A stretch of 64,000 nucleotides of DNA from contig JAIWNE010000140.1 of NCBI GenBank assembly GCA_025331445.1, forward strand, positions 1 through 64,000, read 5' to 3'. Every line of letters starts with the position of its first letter. Positions within the stretch are counted from its first letter, which is position 1. A program made the translations under genes and the position numbers. Below the pieces are notes generated by a model. The model saw only the letters and a list, made by a program, of their open reading frames with translations, was not told where the DNA came from and searched no databases. Positions 1 to 10,628 of the stretch are shown piece after piece. The DNA is from Blakeslea trispora. Lineage: Eukaryota > Mucoromycota > Mucoromycetes > Mucorales > Choanephoraceae.

Positions 1-104
1 GGAAGCCGTCTTGGTTCTCGGTCTTCCTGTAATTGTTGACGCTTGAGTTGATCTCTAAGCTCTCGTAATTCTCGAATTTCTTCTGCAGATAATTCATTTG
101 ACAT
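1..104 (-). CDS. N-terminus of an unidentified protein, possibly retrotransposon gag (cut by window edge)
   Basis: The minus strand opens at an ATG (complement of 102-104) and stays open to the window edge, giving about 34 charged, helix-prone residues (MSNELSAEEIRELRELRDQL and onward, rich in Glu, Arg and Gln). Upstream of the ATG is a GC-containing stretch with short palindromes (about 190-280) unlike the AT-rich surroundings, as in a retroelement leader or LTR. No domain can be recognised in so short a piece. A retrotransposon gag start is an inference from composition and context; an ordinary coiled-coil protein is equally possible. Confidence 0.25.
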   Translation of the reverse strand, partial: MSNELSAEEIRELRELRDQLKRQQLQEDREPRRL

Positions 105-1260
105 GTTGTACCACGATGCGCGGCTTTGAAAGGTATAAAGAAATAGATATAGAAATTTTATTTTATTTTATATAATCTGAGAATAAAAGCGCGGCCTGAA
201 GGCCTATAACCACATCCGAAGTCGGAGTGAGCCACACGGCAATTGTGGTAGGAACGACCCACAATTTGGATTTTCCAAAAACCAGTAGAAGAAAAAAGAA
301 GACCTTCTTGATATTTTAAAAGTACGCCAAATAAGAATTCAATCTGCGACGCGCTTATCTAAGAAAATTCAAAATGCGAAAAGTCAAGCTGAAATAGAAT
401 AACTGCACTCTCTTTTTTTCTTCTTTTGACAGAACAGACAGAGAATAGCTGAGTAAACTGCCTCAGATCATGACAAGGATATAACAAGATATTTCTTTTG
501 GACACAAAGTATTTAGTTGAAACACTGGAGAGCCATAAAGTTAGTTGGACGATTCAGTTTGTACGATTCATTTTCTTTGTTCTTTTGTCGTACAATGTAC
601 CATGACAGTTTCTTCCTTTTTGAATTGGCTTCCACAGACACAATATAATTAAACAAGAACCGGAATGCTGTAGTAAAGATCATGTCGAAAGCAAGCAATG
701 AACTTCAGAGACCATCCTGATATCGAATCAAGAAGTTTTGACAATGCAGTGGAACAAGAAGTCTGCCATACCAAAAAATCAACCAATGTTCTACGAACGT
801 TGTGTTGCCAAACTTCATTGACTGATATGAGCACAAGACATCAGAACTAGTCTATTCAAATAATCTAACTGTATATTGCTCTGACACTGTGACGTTTGTC
901 TTCTATTTCAAATGACTCTTTCGTTAGTCCAATTCAACCATAGTCATTCTGGTTGTTAGCTAACAAGTAGTAAAGCTTTCTTTCATTTATCAACCGGAAT
1001 AAATCTTGAAATAATGACGAAGATGTGTAAAGTTCCTTTTTTTTTTTCTTCTTTGCCTTTTGGAACAACTTTGAAGTACCGAAACATCACTTCATATGGA
1101 TGTTGAACCCAGTGGGAAACTGTGCATAATTGCAACAATGAAATTAAACAAAGAAATGGCGATAGCAAATCCGATTTTTTTTTTAAAATTTAAAGTTCAT
1201 GCATTAATTCAATTCTGTTTTTTTTTTCTGTTTCTTTCTCGTTTGCTTTTTCTCTAAACA
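105..1260. other. Non-coding stretch upstream of the carotenoid oxygenase
   Basis: No supported gene. It holds a GC-rich patch with short palindromes (about 190-280), then AT-rich sequence with poly-T runs just before the start codon at 1261, typical of promoters in this window. Confidence 0.5.
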
Positions 1261-3059
1261 ATGTGGTTGTTGCTGCCTTTAACGGCCACTACTTTACTAC
1301 TGGGCTATTATTATTATGGATCATATAAAAAGTATCAAAAGCTATTGTCTTCAGAACCGTTCAATAATTCAAAGGAAATCAAGGATCCTGTTGACTTGAA
1401 ATTAGAAAGCGGTCAAATACCTTCTTGGCTGAACGGCATCATGTATCGTATTGGTCCTGGTATCTTTAACATCAAGCAAAACGACGGCGCAGTTTTCTCT
1501 ATTCGACATGGATTTGATGGCTTGCCTTTTATGCACCGCTTTGAAGTCAACGGTCAGACACAGGCTTTGAAATATAACTCAAGATGTTTAGCTAAGTCCA
1601 TGGAACACGATATTCAAAACAAGTCTTACGACTTCTTGGTCTTTTTTGGCTATTTGCCAAATGTCAGTTTTGTTCAATGGCTCAAACAATTCTTTGCTCG
1701 CTTTGTGGACCTTGTTCTCTTTCCTAAACCAAGACATCAACATAGACCCGATGGTCAGTCCGTTGGTGTCACAGCAACACCCAACTTCCCACTTCCTTCC
1801 AACCTAACTCGGGAGAACGAGCGTATCCTGGTTTCCAAGACAGACGCTAATATTCTACAGAAAGTTCATGCTGATACCCTTGGTAGGATTTAATCCATGT
1901 AATTCCCCCCCCCTTTTTTTGTTTTTTGCTCATTCTGTTTTTTTTCTCTATAGAACCTGAACATATCTTTGATTACAGTGCTTTTGATCAACGTCTAGGT
2001 GGTCAACTCTCTGCTGCGCACCATCAGTATGATCCTATGACTGGTGAAGTTTTTAATTTTACATTAACTATCGGTCCTAAACCAAGACTTGTGGTTTTCT
2101 CAATCTCAAAAGAAGGAAAGACAACTATTCTAGGCGACACTACATGTCGTGCAGATGGCTCACCTATTCAATCACCTTACATTCACTCTTTCTGGTTGAC
2201 TCAAAACTATATCATTATTCCAGAGTCGCCTTTGGTTTATAAGGGTGGTGGTTTGAACATGCTATTACATGGCTCTGCATTATCCAGTATGTCTTGGGAT
2301 TCAAGTATGCCTACCTACTTTCATGTATTCTCAAGAACTCCCGAAAAGACTGATCTAGTCGCTTCTATTCCTGCTCCTAGTTTCTATACATTCCATGTAG
2401 CCAATGCCTTTGAAACAAAGTGCAAAGAGACAGGCGATGTCTTGCTTAATCTACATAGTTCTTCATTTGCTAATGGTGATATCCTTCATCAACTTCATAC
2501 ATTTGGTATGCCTCGCAGGAAGGGAAGTTATCAACCTCCTAAAGACACCACCTTGATCAATGGTATATCCCATCCTCCTCGCCATCAAACTTCTTTTGGT
2601 GATCTTGTACAATATCAGTTGAACCTGACTCAATCTTCAGTTCACTCGATTGATACACTTGCTCCCAATGTAGAATTCCCTCGGTTTAATCAGGATTATA
2701 CCACCAAGCCAGACAATCAGTATGTGTACGGTTGTCAGTTACAGCCATTCACTGAGACAACAGATGAGACAGTAGGCTTAATTAAGGTAGACTTAAACAA
2801 CCTCTCCAAGAGCAAGCTGTATTCTGTCGAAGGCTTCTCCTGCTCTGAACCTATTTTTGTGCCTAAGCCTAAAGATGCTGCTTCTGAAGATGATGGAGTC
2901 CTTTTGACGTTTGTCAACAATTTCGATTGCTGCTATTTTATTGTTCTGGATGCATTGGAAATGAAAGAACTGGCTCGTGTCAAGATTGGACAATTTACTG
3001 CTGTTACTTTCCACGGATCTTTTGTAGACCATGAGTTCAAGTCTGTCAACCTGAACTAA
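1261..3059 (+). CDS. Carotenoid cleavage oxygenase (RPE65/BCO family)
   Basis: Two exons, 1261-1882 and 1954-3059, give about 575 residues. The family consists of non-haem Fe(II) dioxygenases that cut a double bond of carotenoids or apocarotenoids. The family start YRIGPG and the HGFDGLPFMHRF motif are present. The four iron-ligand histidines are visible in AAHHQYDP, YIHSFWLT, FHVANAFE and the late TFHGSF. A hydrophobic N-terminus (MWLLLPLTATTLLLGYYYYG) suggests a membrane anchor or signal. The intron starts GTAGGA and ends in a poly-pyrimidine tract and TAG. In Mucorales such enzymes start trisporoid pheromone synthesis from beta-carotene; which paralogue this is cannot be told from sequence alone. 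It is tail-to-tail with ARV1, only 18 bp apart. Confidence 0.9.
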
Positions 3060-3077
3060 CAATTATCTTTATTCTTA

Positions 3078-4131
3078 TTAAAAACCTATCCACTTTGACT
3101 TCATCGTAAGTGAACTTGTTTGGTTGTTGATGTATGTGAAATGAAGAAAAGCAAGTTGGGCACAAAATCTACATACAATGCCAACCGAAATAATACATAG
3201 TGTGTGAAAGTAGGGTACATTTAAATAAACTAAGACGATTAAGTGAATAATATGAATGACATTGGAAGTTTAAGCCAAGAACTTTACCTGATAAAGCTTC
3301 TGTATTTGAAGCTAGTACAATGATATTTACGAGCCATGCGTACTCCAATTGCCTGTAATCCCATATGACCATCAATATTAACAGCATTTTACCGAAGCTT
3401 GAGATAATTAATGCCATAGAAACATAATTATGTCTGTTTTTCAATGTTAGAGACAAGTAACCCTTCTGTGTTGTTGGCAACCCACTTTAAGTTCTTTTTC
3501 TTTCCTGCATAGAGTCTAATCATCACATTCACACAACAATGAAAAGCAATAAACTCTGAGAGAGATTATTAGTCAAGCCTTGACTCTATAAAATAGATAT
3601 TACCAATAATGCATAATGTCAAAATATAGAGATATTGATAATACAAAGGTTGCTGAATAAACTGAGTACCATAAGCAGTATAATACTGCTCTAGTCGAAA
3701 CCATTTGATGTCTGAATAATAAATTAACTACATGTCGTTACGGACGCCATCTTTACATACAAACTTCAAACAAAACCAACAAAATGGCAAATCGAAAGAC
3801 ATGAGGCTAAAGAAAGAATAATCAGCAAGACAACAAGGTACAGTCATCACACAATACTTCAACTCCATCTTGTTTTGTTATGCGGTTAAATAACAGGTGG
3901 CGATAGACTTGCGGTTTATGTAGCAACATGTCAATGAATATAATCACAAAGTCATGCTCAACATATTTGTCTGCAAACTGATTACAACGATCCTAAGCTT
4001 CAAAGAGTTAAAAGGAAGTTCATCTCTAGTTGCTGCATGATGCGTACACATGTCGTAAGTCTAATGTTGTCTTTACTGTACTGTGTATACAAGTTTGCCA
4101 CAGGCTGACCGCATTCAACGCAAGTAGACAT
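3078..4131 (-). CDS. ARV1: ARV1-like lipid/sterol transport protein of the ER
   Basis: Seven small exons in one frame: 4048-4131, 3858-3992, 3761-3806, 3604-3711, 3486-3555, 3288-3433 and 3078-3229, about 246 residues. The N-terminus is an ARV1 homology domain: MSTCVECGQPV, then YSKDNIRLTTCDRCNQFADK, with two zinc-ribbon CxxC pairs. It is followed by HDFVIIFIDMLLHKPQVYRH. Downstream are hydrophobic segments (FRFAILLVLFEVYIKWF, YLYILTLCII) and the C-terminal family block SSFGKMLLILMVIWDY with IVLASNTEALS. Known ARV1 proteins reside in the ER membrane and act in sterol and GPI-precursor movement. Introns are 44-65 nt, except the first, at 55 nt, and the intron before the 3555 exon, at 48 nt. 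One has a perfect CTAAC branch site. The ATG is the first codon of the conserved domain. Confidence 0.88.
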
Positions 4132-4374
4132 GGTAAAGAAAACTAAAAAAGCATAAATAATGTTTTGTTTGGGCCTATCGTGTTTCAGTAAAAATCAAGC
4201 AAAATGGCTCAAGTCAAATAGTAACCTTGATTTCTTGGCCCAAACAAGTTGCTAGAGATACAGCTTATCGTTTAAAGAGGAGTATTGCTGGAAGAAACTA
4301 AAATCTATTCACAAATGGAACCACTTGGTTGAAAACAATTCTTTATTGGGGGTGTTTGTCAGATCCTTCTATAG

Positions 4375-4569
4375 TTGAAGCTAGTGAATTTGATCTCCTT
4401 TGAACAATTAAACAAAATGAATAATTTTTTTTATACTACACCAGCTAAAAAGCAGGAACTTATTGATGCCATTGATTATTTTGACAAGCTCGAACCTTAT
4501 GCTTCTTTTTATGAAATGCTTTTAGGTTTGTCAGCTGCTTTGAACAAAATCAAAGAAACACATAAATAA
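4375..4569 (+). CDS. Small hypothetical ORF
   Basis: Open frame with its first ATG at 4417 (50 residues, MNNFFYTTPAKKQELIDAID...), ending 1 nt before the next small ORF. Codon use looks coding-like (IDYFDKLEPYASFYEMLLG) and the gap from the ARV1 promoter is short. It could be a real short protein, the last exon of an unresolved gene or a remnant. No family is recognised. Confidence 0.2.
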   Translation: MKLVNLISFEQLNKMNNFFYTTPAKKQELIDAIDYFDKLEPYASFYEMLLGLSAALNKIKETHK

Positions 4570-4570
4570 G

Positions 4571-4796
4571 ATGGAAGAAGAATTGACGGTAAGCTCCTTT
4601 TTTTTTGGGCGTGTCGCTTTGGCGTGCCGTTTTTTGCAGTTACTTTTAAAAAGAGTATGACCCCCCCCCCAAATATTGTGTTTTTGAGTTGTAGGTATTG
4701 AGCTACCTTGTCAAGAGCCAGAGCTATCAATTCGTAATACTTCTTTTGTTTTCCTTGATACAATTCCTATACCTCACTGCTAAAAAGAGAAAATAG
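4571..4796 (+). CDS. Possible 39-residue single-pass membrane protein
   Basis: ATG at 4571, exon 1 4571-4588, GT-AG intron 4589-4694 and exon 2 4695-4796 keep one frame. The product starts MEEELTVLSYLVKSQ, has a hydrophobic span VILLLFSLIQFLYL and ends basic (AKKRK). That layout resembles tail-anchored micro-proteins, but no family is recognised. The intron contains a run of C and a poly-T tract. Such a short model could arise by chance. Confidence 0.22.
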
Positions 4797-4972
4797 TTCC
4801 AGCCCGATATGCAGATTCAAATTAGTTTGACAGGAACTACAGTTGTTTGTTTAAGAAACAAAGGATATGTTTATGTTTCGAATGAGAGCAATAAATAAAA
4901 GAAAGTAGGAAAATCTAACAACTTGAATGACACTAGCTGATGACTGTTGATTTGCAATCAACATCTTTACAA

Positions 4973-5051
4973 TAGTCGCTCTATTTAAAGGTATTCTCTA
5001 TTTAAGGGTAAGACTTTTAAGATTTTTGGCTACCCTTAAATAGAGCGGCTA
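4973..5051. repeat. 79-bp palindromic mini-element with inverted repeats
   Basis: The ends read TAGTCGCTCTATTTAAAGG (4973 onward) and the inverted match of CCCTTAAATAGAGCGGCTA (to 5051). Inside, 4996-5010 pairs perfectly with 5031-5045 (15 bp) around a 20-nt loop. The outer TA at each end could be a TA target duplication of Tc1/mariner type. It is AT-rich with no coding content. Confidence 0.5.
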
Positions 5052-5430
5052 CTGCATTTGCTTGATAGAGTCTCCTATTTGAATGATAAGTGATGTTTCC
5101 AGAAGGCTCTTGATCGACCGCTTCTGTTTAAATGTTCCATGGCCTTAGCATAAACTGCATTGACTCTGTGGCTAAATAGGCTCCATTGATCTTCTCATGC
5201 TTAGTGTAACTCAGTGGTTACTGTTGGATATTGAAGTAAACAAAGGCAAATACCTCTTACCTATTGTACATAATATATCGTTGTGTCGAGGAAATAGGAA
5301 GAAATACACAGAAATAATCAGCATTATACATAGCAATTTAGTACACTAAAAGAACATCAGTCAGTCTTGGCACACTCAAGGATATTGAGCCAATGAGATT
5401 TGCCGACAAGAGTATCAAAACAAGCCCTAG
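5052..5430 (-). repeat. Old, diverged fragment of the TIR-element family (copy 3)
   Basis: This stretch aligns along its length with 23890-24265 and the equivalent part of 57509-58671. Shared landmarks include AACTGCATTGACT.., CTTCTCATGCTTAGTGTAACTCAG-TGGTTACTG and GCCAATGAGATTTGCC. On the minus strand the motif SQCSLC..GHGTFKQK parallels SQCSSCYGYDKFRQKQ of the younger copies, but with a stop and frame breaks. No inverted terminal repeat of that family survives. Orientation is given for the coding-like strand. Confidence 0.6.
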
Positions 5431-5447
5431 TACTGTCTATTTCTATA

Positions 5448-5606
5448 ATGTCTTACGTTTTGCTCATTGTTGCCTTCTCTGAGGTATGGAAATCCATTTG
5501 GGCTCATGTATTCCAAGATCTGCCTTTCTGTTCTTTAGCTGTCTTTCGCGCCACCAAAGCTGTTAACCAGCGCCAGTATAATGAGTCTGCTTTGAACGAG
5601 GTTTAG
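5448..5606 (+). CDS. Small hypothetical ORF
   Basis: An ATG-started frame of 52 residues beginning MSYVLLIVAFSEVWKSIWAH, with a short hydrophobic head. It lies immediately after repeat copy 3. No homologue is recognised and it may be fortuitous. Confidence 0.12.
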   Translation: MSYVLLIVAFSEVWKSIWAHVFQDLPFCSLAVFRATKAVNQRQYNESALNEV

Positions 5607-6629
5607 TCTCCCACTTTTGTTTTGTATATACATATATTGTTTAGTTTAACTTAGTTTATTTCATATCTCCTTCCTTTCATTTTTTTTACATGTCTCTTTG
5701 TTGAGTACCGCTTTCTTTGTTTCTCAAAGATACGAGCAACAAATAAAAATTACCTTTATATACTTCTATGATGTCAATGTAGAATCCTTTCTCTATAATC
5801 ATCGGAATCATAAGCAAAACCAACTACATGAGCTGTATAAACAGACCAACTACTGAACCAAAAGCATCTACAAACGAATTGCTATATAACTGCTTGTATG
5901 TCGTGATTAACTTGCATACTTTTGCTGATACTAGAGTATTGCCTCTATTCTCCCTTTTACTGCAGAATAATAAACAGTAATCATTGTGAATTATCTATGC
6001 CAAACTCTTTTTTTTTATGCTAAGAATGAAGATCTGGACTTTTTGCATCATTAAACAAAGAACCAGGGTGTCTGTTGTATAGAACAGGGCCCAGACTAGT
6101 CTACACAAAGATAAAAAAGATATTTAGTAGACTATGAGATGTTTACTAATGCTTGCTCAGATCAATACATCAAAACATTTTCCTTATTTATATGACATGC
6201 AAGAGAGAAATTGTTTGGAAAGAAGGCTTGTATTTTGTCATGATTGTTGTCGCGTATTTGTACTGATCAAATTGAACAGGCTTTTTTTATTTGTTCTTTT
6301 CTTAAAGACGCGGTAAGTCCTCCATTCAAGAGTTAAAAAGATATCTGAGAAGCAGAAAGACCAAAACAATTTTTACACTTTAGGCTTTCCAAGTTTAGGT
6401 GGCAATCCTTTTTTTTGAAGGACTGTGCAAAACCGCATGCCAGAGAGGCACGCCCGTAATAGTCTCCAATATATACTCGCTTTCTATTAATATTTAGACT
6501 AACCCACTCCCAAGAAATGATACTCCTGTATATATACGTTTCTCTTTCAATCTGGTTATTAAGACTGTACTAAAACATATGAACAACCATATTTCATTGA
6601 AAATATAATCTCGTTCATGCTGCTTTTAG
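5607..6629. other. No gene seen
   Basis: AT-rich sequence without a supported exon. Only short open frames occur, such as 6134-6316, which have no recognisable motif. Confidence 0.4.
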
Positions 6630-7705
6630 CACAAGAACCGATAGAAAAGACGATCCAAACAAGAAGCAATATACACTTTCATTCACGCTGACCGACTTCC
6701 ATATTGTTGGCCAAACAACTGTTGTTCCACCTCCCCTGATGAACAGTGCTGCCTTGAGTGGCATATCCGTTGCTATAAACCCCGACTTGATGAAAATGAT
6801 CGAAAAAAAAATGTGCTTAAGTTTCTATTATATCTATCCATCTATTTATCACAAGTTATTAAATCAGATGGAGAATTATAGCAAGAAAATCGTAAGATAA
6901 AAAGTTAACTCTTTATTGTATGTAATAATCTGATGTGTTTATACTGATTTAAATGTTTCTAGTTAATGCTGATGAGAATTGTAATGAAAGTGATCAAGTA
7001 TGATAGGAAGAAAATCCACATGTATTTGGATCATGCTCATTCGTGTTATATGTGTTTTAATCTTTTATTGACAATACAATGCCTATTTTCATGCTTTGGT
7101 TCATTAGAAACTATACGCATGATTATTTATAGCCGCAATTGAGACTGTGTAACTATGTCTGTATAAGACACAGGTGCGAAGCCGAGTTCTATTCCACCAA
7201 GACACTAAATTTAGCTGCTTATGATTACGATTTTCGTGGTGCTCCTGCTAGCAAAAATTTTGATGCTCTGGGCATATTATCAACACAGAACAAAATGGAG
7301 TTAATTGTGGTATAATCATCAAGATAAAACACATCCAAATAAGACATTGTAAAATTAAAATTTATTCTTTTTTGATTTCATAGTGGCCGATTAAAGGAAC
7401 ACACATCTCATACGATTGAAGATATTGGAATGTGGAATGGCATCACTAAAAAAAAGCAGGCTATTAATTACAAGAATGCATCGTTGAATACATTCAATAA
7501 GCTAAAGGTTCACTTCGTTCATATAACAAAAACACAGGTAATATTGTCAGAACTGTCTTTGTTTAACGAATCACATCAGAAATTCGTTGAGAAGCGCTCC
7601 ACCAAGCTCCCCACCAATTGGAACGGTAGGCTCGAAGTGATCCAGTACTCACATTGTTTGTATGTAATTGATAATAGAAGGACATCTCTATCACAACCAT
7701 GCTAA
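6630..7705 (+). pseudogene. Decayed multi-exon gene of an unidentified family
   Basis: Three coding-like blocks lie in order behind AG acceptor sites. About 6631-6810 carries TLSFTLTDFHIVGQTTVVPP. About 7174-7300 carries NLAAYDYDFRGAPASKNFDA. About 7386-7705 carries KLKVHFVHITKTQVILSELS and KLPTNWNGRLEVIQ. The second and third blocks cannot be joined in frame at the available GT-AG sites, and no start is visible, so this is probably a broken copy. From memory the style resembles multi-copy uncharacterised proteins of Mucorales; that was not verified. A further short frame at 7729-7911 may belong to it. Confidence 0.4.
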
Positions 7706-10628
7706 CTGTATGTATTTAGCACGATAACTTGAATGTCCAACTGACCCAGAAAGAACTTACTAAAGAAAATCTTGAGCTTGTTAGTAGTAATGGCCTTACT
7801 ATCGGCTCAACATTGAAAGAATTCTGCTTTAATTCACATCCTTTTTATTCAGATTATTCGCCACCACTAACAATACTCAGATGCAAAGCAAAATCTACCT
7901 ACTTTTTCTAAAATGTATTTATGAAGCAGTAGTTGTAAGTTAGAGCATGTGGCTTTTCATCTCTATATGTTTTTGAAAAGCTTAGTCAATTTCGCAAGAG
8001 AAAATCACAATTCTACTTTTAAGTTGGTAATTCTAACCTCTTTTTGAATTGACTATGCATATGTGTTGTTGTATAAGTAGGTTCTCAGCAGTAGCAAAAG
8101 AGACAAAGTACGACTAAGACTCAACTTTTATTGTTTGTCCGGATTAAGTTCAAAGTAAATTGAATGAGCTTTCTAACTAGTCAAGAATCTATCTCTATTT
8201 ATACTATTCTATTGATGATGGAAAGTGACTTGGTCTTCGATGCACAATGTCTACCTTCGTTACACCTTATCTTATCTACCAATGAACAACTATTTATAGC
8301 AGACCGACTTTTATGACTTCTTGCATTGAGACATAAATAATTAAGCAGTGACATCTTCATAGTTCTACAAGACTTGAGATATTAATATCACCATCATTAT
8401 CATATGACATCTTGTAACTATTGTGAGTCTAGATATTCTATTTGTTAATCCTGCAATGATAGCAGTGACATTTGGTTGTCAGGCTAGACACTCAACTCTA
8501 TAGCTCTGTTACAAGTGACTGTGTAATACGTCTCTTTATTTGGTAGTTTATGATCTGAGTCTAGACAGAGGTTACATGTCAACTATTGTGTTGTTCGATA
8601 CAACATGTGTAATAATGTTATAAGTAACTTGCTATGCAACCTCAAAATTAGAGATTTGTAAATTTTCACGAACAGTCAAATAGGGAAATCAAATCATAAA
8701 ATTACCATCTAACACTAGGTCGTCATCTATGATATTAACCATATTCTTTCTTCTATTTTCTATTCAGCATTGTAGCTATACAAATATGCTGATGCTATAG
8801 TAGCTCTATTATAAAGATATCATGCCCATATTTTTTCTTAATTGATGCTTTTAATGTTTATCACCTCAATAAAAGTAAACTACTACTGACTAAATAATCT
8901 AAATATATCGACAATCATTTCGAGTTCTTGGCTTTCAACTTTTGATCTTCTATTTTTGGTTTCTCTTTTAATACCAATTTCAAATGTCAATGTCAATTCT
9001 ATAAAAAATAATGATAAGCAATGAAAAGAGATAAAAAAATATCAAAACATGCAAACTGCTGTCTTCTACGCGCACACCATAAACAAATTAGGGCCCAGAT
9101 TTTAATGTCCAAGCCGAACATTTACCGGCAGGTCACGTGCTGTGCGCACTACAGAAAAAAAATTATGAACTTCACGATAGAACAGGGCGTTTCGTGTGTG
9201 AAGTTGACTTTCGAACTCATGCGACAAGTTTGGCATTTAATTGATAGTATTAAAAACAGGCCTAATCCTAGGCGAAATTTATAGTTGTTTAAGCGGGCAA
9301 AAATTATAAACTTCAGGCTGTTTCCTGTGTTTAATTGATATTTTTTAAGCAGGGAAATTTTATGAGTTACAGGCCTTGATATGCGGCAATTCTTTCATCT
9401 TATTTGCTCTTTTGATCGAAGTATGCTTCATGTCATTGGCTTAAAGAAGCTCTTTGTGTTTCCTTCGGTCTTTAGACTCTTAAACTCCCATAGGCTCTCC
9501 CACGTTACATTTTTACACAAACATTTCAAATACACTCCTTTGCTATTTGACCTTGGTTTAAAGATGTATGCTTTATTTGGTACTCATTGCTTTTCTTTAT
9601 TGGCTGATATGCCTTTCATTATTATTCATTTACCACTCGATTAAAATATAATACGGAAAACGTCATTTGGATTCATTTATATTATTGGTTTATTTAATAA
9701 AAAAATTGTTTATACGATCGATCCATTGGATCTTGATTCGTACATCATTGGCTAATCTAATGCTCTACTACTGGGTCCCCCATACCCTTCCTTACCTCTT
9801 TACCCAGCCATAGCTGCAGTAGTCTTTACATATTACACTTACCTTTAGATACATCGTTTTAACCGTATTTCTCTTGCCATTCATTCAGAATAGAGTAGAA
9901 TCCATTTAGATTTCTTCTTGTAACCAGTAAATAATAGATAGAAAGCAGAAATAAACTATAACAATAAAGAAATAGTCATTAGAAACAATCGAAAAAATGA
10001 GCAATAAATAAGTTATTTTACCTTTTAGTGACTATGGCCACTAGCCTTTGCAATAAAGATAGAGAATAGAGTATCTATAAGATAAATCCAAGTTAATATT
10101 AGTAAAGAAATAAACATTTATGGACTTTTTTCTTACTTACAGTATTATATATAATAGACGTCTTTAGCCCTTTAGACACATATTTAGGATACAGTAGGTA
10201 GCCATCAATTACTATGGAAAACATTGTTAGGCTGGCTTCAAAAAAAGATGATCGATCACTTACCCCTTCTCACTAAACATAGCACCAACTAAAACCAGTT
10301 ACTTGTGTTGCAATACTATACATTGATTCATATTAATAAACATCTTTTTTTTTAATAAGGAGATATATACCATGAACCACTCGGAAGAGTTTGAAGAAAA
10401 CAAAAAGAAACAAAAGAAAGAGAAAAAGAGATTGAAAAATTTTAATTGGTTTTAGCTATCTATATTTTATCCTGATCTATTCGGCGCTCAAGCCAAGTTT
10501 CATTTAGATTCCGAATGTGTCAAATTACTTTAAATCGTAGCATTTAATGCTGCAAGTATAAAAGGCTTTGTAACTGACAGCTTTATTAATCCTTTCCGTT
10601 TTTTTTTACTAGTATCCAAAACATCAAT
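7706..10628. other. Long gene-free AT-rich stretch
   Basis: No convincing gene. Open frames at 9021-9284 and 9381-9644 lack coding character. Around 9230-9375 a short motif recurs imperfectly (TTTAATTGAT..., GTTTAAGCGGGCAAAAATTAT and TTTTAAGCAGGGAAATTTTAT, each followed by an AGGC-containing tail), so this part may be an old local duplication or transposon end. Confidence 0.4.

Noticed and set aside
9021..9644. Two 87-residue open frames
   Set aside because: No motif, no splice partner, composition of non-coding DNA.
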